Shown here piece by piece: positions 1-8,420 of a stretch of 64,000 bases of DNA. Under the pieces are notes generated by a model that worked only from the letters and a program-made list of their open reading frames with translations, was not told where the DNA came from and did no database searches. This stretch comes from Armatimonadota bacterium (GTDB lineage: Bacteria > Armatimonadota > Fimbriimonadia > Fimbriimonadales > ATM1), in NCBI GenBank assembly GCA_003577165.1, contig QEUM01000008.1, forward strand, positions 1 through 64,000, given 5' to 3'. The position numbers and the translations under genes are program-made. Each line of letters begins with the position of its first letter. Position 1 is the stretch's first letter.

Positions 1-420
1 CGATGAGGGCAGGGGTATGTACAACTGATCCTGGTTCTCAAGCTGGACGTACTGTTCCTCTGTCCGCCACGCCCTCAGATTCGCGTCGGGAGCGACCGCT
101 GCGCACAAACGCAGTTCTCCGGGGACGAAGTTGGAGTCGAACTGGCCCGACGGCGAGGGGCCCTCCGATCCTACGAATTGCACTGTCGTTCGACTCCTTT
201 CGGCATAGAGCGGCAAGATGACTTCTGCGTTCACCCTTCTGACGTAGGTTTCATCGCCCGCTGGTCCGAAGGAGTACTCTCCTGCGTTGCCGATGATCTT
301 CACTACCGCGAGAAAGTCGCACTGGGCCAAGTAGTAGTTGTAGTTGCCCGCATTCACGCCGTTTGCAGGCGCAAAGGCGGCAATGCCCGCGATCGATCGG
401 TATGGGCTAAATGTGCTCAT
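1..420 (-). CDS. Hypothetical protein, 3' end outside the window
   Basis: The minus-strand frame is open from an ATG at 420 to the window edge, giving 140 codons with no stop. A strong Shine-Dalgarno sequence (AGGAAGGA) sits just upstream of the ATG. The protein begins MSTFSPYRSIAGIAAFAP and shows no clear signal peptide or catalytic motif. It contains an aromatic stretch (NYNYYLAQCDFLAVV) followed by beta-rich sequence, which could fit a structural or surface protein, but I do not recognise the family. The C-terminus cannot be seen. Confidence 0.6.
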   Translation of the reverse strand, partial: MSTFSPYRSIAGIAAFAPANGVNAGNYNYYLAQCDFLAVVKIIGNAGEYSFGPAGDETYVRRVNAEVILPLYAERSRTTVQFVGSEGPSPSGQFDSNFVPGELRLCAAVAPDANLRAWRTEEQYVQLENQDQLYIPLPSS

Positions 421-654
421 ACTTGTCCTTCCTCGGCGTTTCGCGGAGAGATAGTGACTACCATGCACCCCTACTCCACACTGTAACATACGTTTCTCCG
501 GGAGGCGAGTTTTTTCGTTTTTGCGATCTCGCCCCAGGTGTCCTGGGAGGGCTCTGCAGGGGAGGGATTCATCTTGCTTTGTCGTGCGCCGGACGGGTGG
601 ATCGAGAGAAAGAGCGCTCGTTCGGCCGGATGCCGAGTCGTTCTGCTACTCAGG

Positions 655-1518
655 TCAGAGGGGAATGCGGCGGGAGGCTTTGAGCGCGACGACTCGGTTC
701 CGGTGGGTCTTGGCTCCGGTCATGGGTTCGGAGAACTCGACGATGAACTGCTCGCCGAATCCGTTGATTTCGAGCGGCTCGATCGCGCCGCGATCCCAGG
801 CGGCACGCGCGGACTCTTCGACGAGGAAGGTCGCGAGCGTTCGGTGGTCGTCGGGCACGCGCTCCATTTTGATGTCGGGCAGTCCGCCGGTCGCCATGCC
901 GCGCGTGAAAGCGACGCCTCCTTCTTCCACTTCGTCCCATCGCACGTCGACATGGAGATCGAACCTGGCTCCGTCGGAATCCAAGTCGAGGAGGCGATAG
1001 AGTTCGGATGGCTTCATGAATCTCTGCGATTCGGTTTCGTAGGTCGCCGTGGCTTTTGTGAGGTCTGCGATGGCGTCTGCGCAGTGGACGACGACTTGCA
1101 GGAAGTGTCTCGCCTGCACGGGCTCCTCCGAAACGAAGAGAACTTTGATGAGAAGCGTGGCATCTTCGACAGCTTGTGCGAACCAATCGGGCGGCGACGA
1201 GTCGGAATCGCACAGCAGGTCGGGTCGAAACAGAAGCGCATTGCCGCGTCTCCGAAGCGCGCCGATGTGGAAGCGCACATCGCTAAAAAGGATGCCTTCC
1301 TTCGTGCCGACCGGTGGGCCCTTTTTCGAGTGAGGGTTCTTGGCGAGAATGCGGTCGAGGATGGTGGCTTCGTCCGGCGGAGTTTCGGCGTTGGTGTAAA
1401 TCCAGTATTCGACTCTCGCCATGGGAGGGGGGGAGGATTTCGCGCGGCGTTTGAGCAGGATTGCCGACGCAGCCATGATCGCGATGAGCGCGAGGACGGC
1501 GATGACAGCGCCCATCAC
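655..1518 (-). CDS. Hypothetical membrane-anchored protein
   Basis: This 287-residue protein has one N-terminal hydrophobic helix (about residues 3-22) followed by KRR, so it is probably anchored in the cytoplasmic membrane with its soluble part following the helix. The rest is mixed alpha/beta, with no motif I recognise. Its ATG overlaps the stop of the upstream small Cys-rich gene by four bases, so the two are likely translated together. The unusual DNA stretch encoding SPPP near residue 30 is a C-run. No function can be assigned. Confidence 0.6.
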   Translation of the reverse strand: MMGAVIAVLALIAIMAASAILLKRRAKSSPPPMARVEYWIYTNAETPPDEATILDRILAKNPHSKKGPPVGTKEGILFSDVRFHIGALRRRGNALLFRPDLLCDSDSSPPDWFAQAVEDATLLIKVLFVSEEPVQARHFLQVVVHCADAIADLTKATATYETESQRFMKPSELYRLLDLDSDGARFDLHVDVRWDEVEEGGVAFTRGMATGGLPDIKMERVPDDHRTLATFLVEESARAAWDRGAIEPLEINGFGEQFIVEFSEPMTGAKTHRNRVVALKASRRIPL

Positions 1519-1730
1519 GTTCTTGTGCCTTCAATCCACGGCAATGCGGCTCGGTACTCTTGCTCGGTGAGGTTGGCGCTGCAGCCTTCACAAAGTCCGG
1601 CTGCGTTCACTCCGTAAGAGCAGCAGATGAGGCAGCGGTTGGCGACGGTCGCTTTGCGAACGAGCGCCGGAGTTTGGAGGACCATCACGAGGTCGCGACG
1701 GTCGATCCCCTCACTGTTGAATCGCCTCAC
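1515..1730 (-). CDS. Small Cys-rich (zinc-ribbon-like) protein
   Basis: This protein of up to 71 residues carries two cysteine clusters, CLICC and CEGC, about 12 residues apart, which resembles a small zinc-binding knuckle. The longest frame starts at a GTG (1730); an in-frame ATG at 1685 gives a 56-residue version. A TATAAA-like element lies just upstream on the minus strand (near 1737-1743). That would place transcription start very close to the GTG, so either a leaderless GTG start or the internal ATG is possible. It overlaps the following membrane-protein gene by four bases. The function is unknown. Confidence 0.5.
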   Translation of the reverse strand: MRRFNSEGIDRRDLVMVLQTPALVRKATVANRCLICCSYGVNAAGLCEGCSANLTEQEYRAALPWIEGTRT

Positions 1731-1798
1731 CGCCGGATTTTATATGAAAGACGAGGCGTTCGCCGTGGGGATGGAGGGGGCGTGCGGGCCGGGTCCGG

Positions 1799-1804
1799 TA
1801 CAAT
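1799..1804 (+). promoter_or_regulatory. Candidate -10 box for murA
   Basis: TACAAT lies 62 bases before the murA ATG in the divergent gap between murA and the Cys-rich gene. It implies a 5' UTR of roughly 55 bases. No convincing -35 element is visible. Confidence 0.4.
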
Positions 1805-1866
1805 CTGAGGCAGATGCGGCGCGAACACAGCATGGAAGCGGAGCGCGTCGCACCAAGGACGGAGCC

Positions 1867-3162
1867 ATGGGAGGACCTGCGCGCGTGAGCGTCTTTCGCA
1901 TCCAAGGGGGTCGGCCATTATCCGGCGAGGTTTCCGTGAAGGGCAGCAAGAACGCGGCCTTGGCGATCCTTTCCGGCGTCATCCTCGCAGAGGAGCCGGT
2001 CACGCTCACGAACCTGCCGCTGGTGAGCGACATCGAGACGAAACTCCGGCTGCTGGAGCAGTTGGGGGCGTCGGTCGAGAGGGCGGGCGACCGGGTCACC
2101 ATTGACGCGAGTCGCCTGAGTCGGACCGATCCTGACCCGGACACGGTGCGGTCCATCCGGACATCCTTTTATATCTTGGGTCCGATGCTGGCGCGGCTGG
2201 GGGAGGCGCGCCTGCCTCAGCCCGGCGGGTGCAAGATCGGGGCGCGGCCCGTGGACTTCCACCTCAAAGGGCTCTCGATCTTAGGCGCGAAGATCGAACT
2301 TGTCGGCGGACAGTACGAGGCGACTTCGAAGAAACTGAAGGGCGGGGAGATCTACCTCGACTTCCCGAGCGCCGGCGCGACGCAGCACCTGATGACCGCG
2401 GCGTGCCTCGCCGAGGGTCAGACGGTCATCCAGAACGCGGCGATGGAGCCGGAAGTGGTTCACCTCGCCGACTTTCTGAACCGGCTTGGGGCGCGAGTAG
2501 AAGGAGCGGGCACGAGCACGGTGACGATCTCGGGCGTGAGGCGGCTTGGCGGCGGGGAGTTCAGGATTCCGGCCGACAGGATGCAGGCAGGTACGTACCT
2601 TCTTGCGGCGGTCGCGACAGGCGGCGAGGTGACGGTTCGAGACATCCTGCCGGAGTATCAGGCGCCCGTGATGAGCAAGTTGAAGGAGGCGGGTGTCTCG
2701 GTCGAGCACGGTCCGGACTGGATCAAAGTGCTGGGGAACCGTTTCGCGACGGCGGTGAGCATCAAGACGATGCCGTATCCGGGATTTCCGACCGACATCC
2801 AGCAGCCGATGGCTGCTGTGCTTGCAACAGCGAACGGGGTGAGCACGGTCGAAGAGACGATTTATGAAAGCCGCATCGGCCACATCGGCGAACTGAACCG
2901 GATGGGGGCGAAAGTTCGCCTCGAAGGGCGCACGAGCGTGATTACGGGCGTAGACCACTTAGAAGGGACCGTCGTCGAAGCGACGGACTTGCGGGCGGGG
3001 GCAGCACTGGTGATCGCGGGGCTCGGCGCTCGTGGGGAGACGATCGTCAAGAGCGTCCATCACATCGACCGTGGCTATGAAGGATTTGAACAGGCACTAT
3101 GTTCGTTAGGAGCAAAGATCGAACGAATTCCATCGGGCGAGTGGGAGTCCGTAAGCCGTTGA
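1867..3162 (+). CDS. murA: UDP-N-acetylglucosamine 1-carboxyvinyltransferase (MurA)
   Basis: MurA transfers enolpyruvate from PEP to UDP-GlcNAc, the first committed step of peptidoglycan synthesis in the cytoplasm. At 431 residues the length is normal. The family markers are present: KGSKNAA at residues 25-31, the active-site loop GGCKIGARPVD with the PEP-reactive cysteine at about residue 122, and FPTDIQ with the catalytic aspartate at about 310. The cysteine is retained, so the fosfomycin-sensitive form of the active site is expected. I chose the ATG at 1867 because GGAG and AAGGA precede it; the frame is open further upstream but without homologous sequence. The stop overlaps the probable TTG start of mreB. 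Confidence 0.95.
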   Translation: MGGPARVSVFRIQGGRPLSGEVSVKGSKNAALAILSGVILAEEPVTLTNLPLVSDIETKLRLLEQLGASVERAGDRVTIDASRLSRTDPDPDTVRSIRTSFYILGPMLARLGEARLPQPGGCKIGARPVDFHLKGLSILGAKIELVGGQYEATSKKLKGGEIYLDFPSAGATQHLMTAACLAEGQTVIQNAAMEPEVVHLADFLNRLGARVEGAGTSTVTISGVRRLGGGEFRIPADRMQAGTYLLAAVATGGEVTVRDILPEYQAPVMSKLKEAGVSVEHGPDWIKVLGNRFATAVSIKTMPYPGFPTDIQQPMAAVLATANGVSTVEETIYESRIGHIGELNRMGAKVRLEGRTSVITGVDHLEGTVVEATDLRAGAALVIAGLGARGETIVKSVHHIDRGYEGFEQALCSLGAKIERIPSGEWESVSR

Positions 3163-4166
3163 TTCGACTTGCGACTGACCTAGGCATTGACCTGGGAACT
3201 TCCAACATCCTCGTTTTCAAGCGCGGCGAAGGCATCGTGCTTGAAGAGCCGACGGTGGTCGCTCTCAACACGCAGACGAAGCGCGTTTTGGCGGTTGGCG
3301 AAGAGGCGCGCGAAATGATCGGGCGCACGCCGGGAAACATCGTCGCGATTCGCCCCTTGAAGGACGGCGTCATTGCGGACTACACGCACACGCTGAAGAT
3401 GCTCGAGTTTCTCATTGATCGAGTGTGCGGCCGGAGGCGGCTCATTCGTCCGCGACTGATGATTTGCGTGCCGAGCGCGTGTACGAACGTCGAGAAGCGG
3501 GCTGTCGTTCAGGCCGGGAAGGAAGCAGGAGCGCGCGAGTGCTTCACCATCGAAGAGCCGATGGCGGCGGCGATCGGAGCGGGATTGCCGATCGACTCTC
3601 CGGGTGGAAACATGATCGTGGACATCGGGGGGGGCACAACGGACATCGCGGTGATTTCGTTGGGCGGCATCGTGATTTCCGAGAGCCTGCGGATCGGGGG
3701 CAACAAATTCGACGAGGCGATCACGCGGCATATGCGGCACGCGTACAATTTAATGATTGGTGAGCGGACGGCGGAAGAGATCAAGGTTAAGGTCGGATCG
3801 GCGTACCCGCTCAATCCGGAGATGACGCTGGAGGTTCGCGGACGCGACCTGATGGCGGGCCTGCCGAGGGTTGTGGAAGTGACCAGCGAAGAGATCCGCG
3901 AGGCGCTTCACGATCCGCTGCGGCAGATCGTCGGGAAGGTCCGCGCCGTGTTGGAGGGAACGCCGCCGGAACTGAGCAGCGATATCATCACGCGCGGAAT
4001 GGTCCTCACCGGGGGCGGTGGTCTGCTCCGAGGGATGGACGCTCTGCTCTCCGCCGAGACGGACATCCCGGTCCGGGTGGCCGAGAACGCGATGCACTGC
4101 GTGGCGCTTGGTACGGGACGGGCGCTCGAAAACATGCACGTTCTGGCAAAATCAGGGTCGAGATGA
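3159..4166 (+). CDS. mreB: Rod-shape determining protein MreB
   Basis: MreB is a bacterial actin homologue that polymerises under the membrane and directs lateral cell-wall synthesis. The actin fold motifs are clear: DLGIDLGTSN near the N-terminus (phosphate 1), VDIGGGTTD around residue 155 (phosphate 2), and LTGGGGLLRG in the adenosine region. I chose the TTG at 3159 because it forms a TTGA overlap with the murA stop, like other couplings in this window, and puts the usual short N-terminus in front of DLGID (335 residues). An ATG at 3099 and a GTG at 3141 are in-frame alternatives that would overlap murA more deeply. No mreC or mreD follows. Confidence 0.9.
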   Translation: MIRLATDLGIDLGTSNILVFKRGEGIVLEEPTVVALNTQTKRVLAVGEEAREMIGRTPGNIVAIRPLKDGVIADYTHTLKMLEFLIDRVCGRRRLIRPRLMICVPSACTNVEKRAVVQAGKEAGARECFTIEEPMAAAIGAGLPIDSPGGNMIVDIGGGTTDIAVISLGGIVISESLRIGGNKFDEAITRHMRHAYNLMIGERTAEEIKVKVGSAYPLNPEMTLEVRGRDLMAGLPRVVEVTSEEIREALHDPLRQIVGKVRAVLEGTPPELSSDIITRGMVLTGGGGLLRGMDALLSAETDIPVRVAENAMHCVALGTGRALENMHVLAKSGSR

Positions 4167-4789
4167 GACGCCGAGCGCTGACGCTGCTTCCGATCGCGGC
4201 CTTGGTCGTGGCGGTTGGCTTCGCACTTCGTCCGACCGCGCAGACCGGAGGCGCGGAGGCTGGAAGTTCGATGGCGAACCCGGGGATCGCCGAAGGCGGC
4301 GAAGGGCACGAGGGCCATGGGCATCAGGAGCCGGACTTGGGCACGGCGCCTGTGACTCGAAGAGAACTTCGGGAAGTGATGCTCCGTGTCCATCGCGACA
4401 TCCGGAGGGCGTTCGAACTCGAAGGCGAGGGGGGGGGATTGAGTCTTCCTGAGGCCTCGAACGAGCCCGCGACGAGAGCCGAATTCGTGCTTGCTTTAAG
4501 TCAGATCGTCGAGGAGTTGCGCCCGAATTTCATTCGCGATATGCCGAACAAGATTGTGAACACGCGAAAGTTCGCTGTATCGGATGGGAAGGTGCGCTCG
4601 GCGATGACGATGCTGGCTCAAGAGGGATTTCTTCACTACTGGTCGCCGATCTTTCATGGGCCGGCAAACACGATGACCCCGCGCATGTTGGGCGTCGCTT
4701 TGTCGCAGGCTGCGCCGCAGATCGGTGCGCATTTCCGGGAGAAGGACGACTCCGGCGAGGGTCAAATCCTCCAGGGCATGGGTCAGTAG
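4163..4789 (+). CDS. Hypothetical secreted protein, SLH-like segment
   Basis: This 208-residue protein begins with a signal-peptide-like stretch (MRRRALTLLPIAALVVAVGF) and then a His/Gly-rich linker. A segment around residues 95-110 (PATRAEFVLALSQIVEEL) resembles the TRAEFA core of S-layer homology domains, but one motif is not enough to call a domain. The ATG overlaps the mreB stop (ATGA), so it probably shares the mreB transcript and may have an envelope role. Its 3' end overlaps the convergent kinase gene by seven bases. Confidence 0.6.
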   Translation: MRRRALTLLPIAALVVAVGFALRPTAQTGGAEAGSSMANPGIAEGGEGHEGHGHQEPDLGTAPVTRRELREVMLRVHRDIRRAFELEGEGGGLSLPEASNEPATRAEFVLALSQIVEELRPNFIRDMPNKIVNTRKFAVSDGKVRSAMTMLAQEGFLHYWSPIFHGPANTMTPRMLGVALSQAAPQIGAHFREKDDSGEGQILQGMGQ

Positions 4790-6567
4790 CCCAACTTCGT
4801 CAGCAGATCAGCCGCGGTCTTCGCTTGTTCGCTGCCCTCGGGCGCGAATTCAAGCGATTGGCGGATCACCAGTTCCGCGTCCATCCATCTCGATTGCGTC
4901 ATGAGGATTCGCGCGAGTTGATTGCAGACCGAGGAGGTTTGGCGCGCGAGGTCCGTGGCTTGTTGCGGGCCGCCGGATAACTGTACGGCGACTGCAAGGT
5001 GTTCCCGGGCCTGATCGAGCCACTGCGCCTTCTCATTTAGGTCAGAAGACTCGGCGGCGATCTCCGCTTCGGCCGTGCCGAGTTTCGCGTAGGCCGTGGG
5101 ATTCGAGGTGTCCGCATTGACCGCGTTGAGGTAGTCGGTTCTCGCGGAGTCAAGGTTCGTGGATCGTTCGGCGCGTTCGATGTAGGCATCCGAGAGGGCG
5201 CGCGACAACTTGGCTCGCCAAGAGTCCGATTGCGCCGTCGAGACGAGGCTTGTCAGTTCTGCGATCGCCGCGTTCGGGTCCTGTTCGATGAGTTCGACCG
5301 CGCTCTCGTAGGATCGGGCGACGGTCGCTTCATCCGCGCGTTCCTTCTGCTGTCTGTCCGCCGCGACGGTCAGTCCAGAGACGATGGCAAACCCGAGCGC
5401 AATGATCGCCCCTCCGATGATGACGACCCAAGTCGTCTTTCGGAGAAACTCGGCGGTTTCGGGTTTGAAGAGCGGCTTTCTGGGGGGGGCGATCCAATCC
5501 GGCGGGTAAGGGATGGGGACGTTTGGCATGCCCGTTGTGGTTTGACCGTACGGCTGTCCGTACGGCTGGCCGTACTGTTGGCCATAGGGATTCGCCGCCG
5601 CGGTTGGAGTCGTGATAACGGGGGGGGCATTGGGCGTGGGTTGGTAAGGCGAAGGGCCTGCTGAGTAGGGGTTGAATAATGTCGGCATCTGTCCCGTAGC
5701 GGCGGCGCCCGGAATTGTGGGGGGGGCTGCTACCGTTGGGTCCGCGCGAAGCGCGGCGAGCGCTTCCCGGAATGCGGATGCCATGACCTTGGCGGATGCG
5801 AACCGGAGTTCCGGGCTCTTTTCGAGGGCTCGGCGAAGGAGCTGAGCGACGCTGAAACTCGCTTGCGGGGGATCCGGCGGATCGAGGTGCATGATCTCGT
5901 GCGAGATGCTGACGACGCTGTCGCCGCCGAACGGCTTGCGGCCCGTGAGCGCCTCGTAGAGGACGACGCCGCAACTGAAGAGGTCGCTTCGGTGATCGAT
6001 GTCTCGCCCCACGACTTGCTCAGGAGACATGTAGCTCGGAGTGCCGAAAATCTGTCCGTCGACTGTGAGGGTTGGCTCGAAGGTCAGGCGCGCGATTCCG
6101 AAGTCGGTGATCTTGACTCGCCCGTCGGGCAGCAACTGGATGTTGTCGGGCTTGATGTCTCGGTGGATGACGCCCTTTTCGTGCGCATACGCGAGCCCGT
6201 CGAGGACCTGGAGCATGATTTCGATCGCCTCATCCTGCTTCAAGAAGCCTTCTGCGTCGAGCCGGTTCCGAAGGGTTTGGCCTTCGAGGTACTCCATCGC
6301 GAGGAAAAAGCGATCTCCGTCTATGCCGACTTCGTAGATGGTGACGATGTTTGGATGGGCGAGCGACCCTGCGGCTTTCGCCTCGCGCTGGAACCGGGCG
6401 ATGCGCTCCTGTTTCTGCTTGTCGGAGGCGCCCGTCGGCATCATGAGCTCTTTGAGGGCCACGCGGCGGTTCATTGCGGGGTCCCAGGCCTCGTAGACGA
6501 TGTCGTTGCTCCGAGCGATCTCTCGGATGATCTGGTACTTGCCGAGGGTTCCCGAGCCCGACTCCAT
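4783..6567 (-). CDS. Serine/threonine protein kinase, C-terminal TPR-like region
   Basis: The 594-residue protein has a Hanks-type kinase domain at residues 10-270. Visible residues are the VALKE lysine (K39), the alpha-C glutamate (E62), HRDIKPDN at 135-142, DFG at 155-157 and a SPEQ activation-loop motif. The nucleotide-binding loop is atypical: where GxGxxG is expected it reads EIARSNDIVYEAWD, with no glycine. A Pro/Gln/Gly-rich linker with GQPYGQ repeats leads to a membrane helix at about 373-395. The C-terminal ~190 residues are helical and TPR-like, probably outside the cytoplasm. It lies just downstream of prfB on the same strand. Activity is plausible because the catalytic residues are kept, but the loop could alter ATP binding. 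Confidence 0.85.
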   Translation of the reverse strand: MESGSGTLGKYQIIREIARSNDIVYEAWDPAMNRRVALKELMMPTGASDKQKQERIARFQREAKAAGSLAHPNIVTIYEVGIDGDRFFLAMEYLEGQTLRNRLDAEGFLKQDEAIEIMLQVLDGLAYAHEKGVIHRDIKPDNIQLLPDGRVKITDFGIARLTFEPTLTVDGQIFGTPSYMSPEQVVGRDIDHRSDLFSCGVVLYEALTGRKPFGGDSVVSISHEIMHLDPPDPPQASFSVAQLLRRALEKSPELRFASAKVMASAFREALAALRADPTVAAPPTIPGAAATGQMPTLFNPYSAGPSPYQPTPNAPPVITTPTAAANPYGQQYGQPYGQPYGQTTTGMPNVPIPYPPDWIAPPRKPLFKPETAEFLRKTTWVVIIGGAIIALGFAIVSGLTVAADRQQKERADEATVARSYESAVELIEQDPNAAIAELTSLVSTAQSDSWRAKLSRALSDAYIERAERSTNLDSARTDYLNAVNADTSNPTAYAKLGTAEAEIAAESSDLNEKAQWLDQAREHLAVAVQLSGGPQQATDLARQTSSVCNQLARILMTQSRWMDAELVIRQSLEFAPEGSEQAKTAADLLTKLGY

Positions 6568-6573
6568 ATCTCG

Positions 6574-7672
6574 TTACCTGTGGCGCAGGAAGGCGCCGAT
6601 GAGTTCGTCTATCTCTCCGTCGAGTACGGCTTGGACGTTGCCGGTTTCGAAGTTGGTTCTTAGGTCTTTGACGAGGCTGTAGGGCTGAAGGACGTACGAG
6701 CGGATCTGCCTTCCCCAGTCGGCGGAGGTGAGATCTCCCCGAAGTTGGCGAAGCGTGTCCTCGCTTTTGTGGCGTTCGAGTTCTGCGAGCCTGGCGACGA
6801 GAATCGTCATCGCGGTCGACCGATTCTTGTGTTGGCTGCGCTCGTTTTGGCAAGTGACGACGATGTTGGTGGGAAGGTGCGTGATGCGAATCGCGGACTC
6901 GGTTTTGTTGACGTGCTGTCCGCCTGCGCCGCTGGAGCGGTACGTTTCGATCTTCAGGTCTTCGGGAGCGATGTTCACGTCGGACTCGGCGACTTCCGGC
7001 ATGACGTTAACGACAGCGAAACTCGTGTGCCTCTTTCCTGCGGCGTCGAACGGACTGATTCGGACGAGTCGATGCACGCCGTGCTCCGATCGGAGGTATC
7101 CGTATGCATACGGCCCCGATATTTTGAAGGCGACGTTTCGATACCCCGTGACGTCGCCGGGCGTTTCGCTAAGCAGTTCGAAATCGAATCCCTTGCGTTC
7201 GGCCCAACGCGCGTACATGCGGAACAGCATTCGCGCCCAGTCGCAGGCTTCGGTGCCTCCTGCGCCTGCTCCGATTTCGATGATCGCGTTGGAAGCGTCG
7301 TGCTCTCCACCGAGGAGCGTACGCAGTTCGAATTCGTCCAGGTCGCGGAGAAATGCCGTCGTCAGGCGTTCGATCTCCTTGGCCATCGCCAGGTCGCTCT
7401 CCTTCTCGAGTTCGACGAGGCTGCGGAGTTCTTCGATGTCGTCGAGGGCCTTGCGCAGACGCTCGTACGGTTCGACGCGGTCTTTCAGAGCGGCGATCTT
7501 GCGCATCGTCGCCTGCGCTTCGGAGGGGGAGTCCCAGAAACCGGGCTGGTTGGTGTGGCTTTCTAACTCGGCAATTTCGGAACGAAGGGAGGCCGTGTCA
7601 AAGATGACCTCCGATGGCATCGAGTCGGCTTTTCGCCTCGCCAAGGGATTCCGAAAGGTGAGTGTCAATCAC
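6574..7672 (-). CDS. prfB: Peptide chain release factor 2, made by programmed +1 frameshift
   Basis: RF2 recognises UAA and UGA stop codons and triggers peptide release through its GGQ motif, seen here in SSGAGGQHVNKTES. The coding region is best read in two parts: a zero frame from a GTG at 7672 through CTT (7603-7601), then a +1 shift at CTTTGAC that continues from GAC at 7599 to 6574. This gives 24 + 341 = 365 residues, the same length as E. coli RF2. The joined N-terminus (IGGHL-DTASLRSEIAELE) matches the usual RF2 helical start. TATCCT lies 9 bases before the GTG and there is no Shine-Dalgarno sequence, so a leaderless start is likely. An in-frame ATG at 7620 after the shift is unlikely to be the true start. 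Confidence 0.9.
7597..7612 (-). promoter_or_regulatory. RF2 programmed frameshift site
   Basis: On the minus strand the sequence reads GGAGGT-CAT-CTT-TGA-C. The Shine-Dalgarno-like GGAGGT is exactly three bases from CTT, as in the E. coli prfB site (AGGGGG-TAT-CTT-TGA-C). The TGA is codon 25 of the zero frame. Low RF2 should stall termination here and promote slippage, making the gene autoregulated. Confidence 0.92.
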
Positions 7673-8095
7673 TTCGTGGAGAGGATACCTACCAGTAGGG
7701 CGGCACCGTGAAGCCGTCGGCCTCTCCGCTGTCTGGACGACGACCCGATAGATGTTTCTTGCCGTTCCGCCCCAGTCTTCGGTCACTTCGGAGACGACGA
7801 CAAGGCTGGCGCGGTCGCCGAACTCATATTGGACGCGGAAGAAGGTGGGTTCCCCGGAGAGAGATCCAGCATCTGCAAGTTCAGCGATGACGGTTTCGAA
7901 GTCCTTCCGGTGCATGGCCGTTTGAACCTCGACCCAAATGTACGGAATTGCGAGCAACACCACCCATGTGATCGCGAGTTTCAGCGCGATCGGGTTGTCG
8001 CCGATCTTGCTGACCTTCGTAAACATTCGCGTGACTCCGACGAGGAGGAACGCGACGAAGAGGCAGGCTGCCGCATAGAACAAGAGGCCGAACAT
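7598..8095 (-). CDS. Small membrane protein, frame runs into prfB
   Basis: This reading frame of 165 codons starts at an ATG with a good AAGGAG site. It encodes two hydrophobic helices (about residues 3-22 and 40-55) followed by a soluble beta-rich domain. No family is recognised. As read, it has no stop before the prfB start and ends only at the TGA of the RF2 frameshift site, so it shares the prfB zero frame. A different frame ends naturally as ADGFTVPPYW then TAG at 7691-7689. Removing one AG from GGAGAGG near 7710 would join the two. The real C-terminus may therefore be at 7689, with a 2-base duplication or sequencing error in between. Confidence 0.6.
   Translation of the reverse strand: MFGLLFYAAACLFVAFLLVGVTRMFTKVSKIGDNPIALKLAITWVVLLAIPYIWVEVQTAMHRKDFETVIAELADAGSLSGEPTFFRVQYEFGDRASLVVVSEVTEDWGGTARNIYRVVVQTAERPTASRCRPTGRYPLHEVIDTHLSESLGEAKSRLDAIGGHL
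7682..7687 (-). promoter_or_regulatory. Candidate -10 box for leaderless prfB
   Basis: TATCCT on the minus strand is 9 bases upstream of the GTG start of prfB. The same hexamer precedes the tautomerase gene at 12092 and pyrH. Confidence 0.4.
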
Positions 8096-8226
8096 AGGAG
8101 ACTCCTTCCTCTGATTGTCGGTTGGGCAGGAAGGGCTTCTTGCGGGAGGCGGGGGAGTGGCCCGGCCGGGCTGCGAGCAAACCCAGCAGTTTTGGGGGGC
8201 TTTTTCGGGCGGAGAAGGCGTAAACT

Positions 8227-8338
8227 GACAGGTGTCCAGGGACGCCTGGACGATAAAGGAGAGCCGCGAAGCTCGCCAACATAAGACGGACTCGCGGAAA
8301 TGCAGGGGGGACGGGTTTCCCGTCCCTCGTTTTTCTTC
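8227..8338 (+). ncRNA. Candidate structured small RNA
   Basis: The 339-base gap between the minus-strand membrane gene and scoA holds no convincing ORF but a string of perfect stems on the plus strand: GTCCAGG/CCTGGAC (8234-8251), CCGCGA/TCGCGG (8264-8269 with 8292-8297), and a terminator (8308-8326). A TAAACT -10-like box lies at 8221-8226. The layout is that of a short independent transcript of about 105 bases. It does not match tmRNA, 4.5S, 6S or any riboswitch consensus that I can recall. An AAGGAG (8256-8261) is present but no ORF of useful length follows it. Confidence 0.45.
8308..8338 (+). terminator. Rho-independent terminator
   Basis: GGGACGGG-TTT-CCCGTCCC forms a perfect 8-bp stem with a 3-base loop, followed by TCGTTTTTCTTCT. 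No annotated plus-strand gene ends nearby, which supports a small transcript just upstream. Confidence 0.8.
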
Positions 8339-8420
8339 TATTGGGCGGGCGCGGATTCGGAGGGTGCTGCGGTCTCGTCTTCGCCCAAGTGGCTGGGGTG
8401 TGCGTCGCCGGAACTGTGGG

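Noticed and set aside
504-533. GGCGAG/CTCGCC stem around a T-rich loop in the first intergenic gap
   Set aside because: The stem is short, the loop is 18 bases long, and no T-run follows on either side.
538-1617. Long plus-strand ORF opposite the genes at 655-1730
   Set aside because: The minus-strand frames have start signals, a membrane helix and a four-base gene overlap; the plus frame is an antisense shadow.
6574-7668. prfB starting at 7668 or at the ATG at 7620 without a frameshift
   Set aside because: The CTTTGAC site, its Shine-Dalgarno spacing and the resulting 365-residue length support the frameshifted reading.
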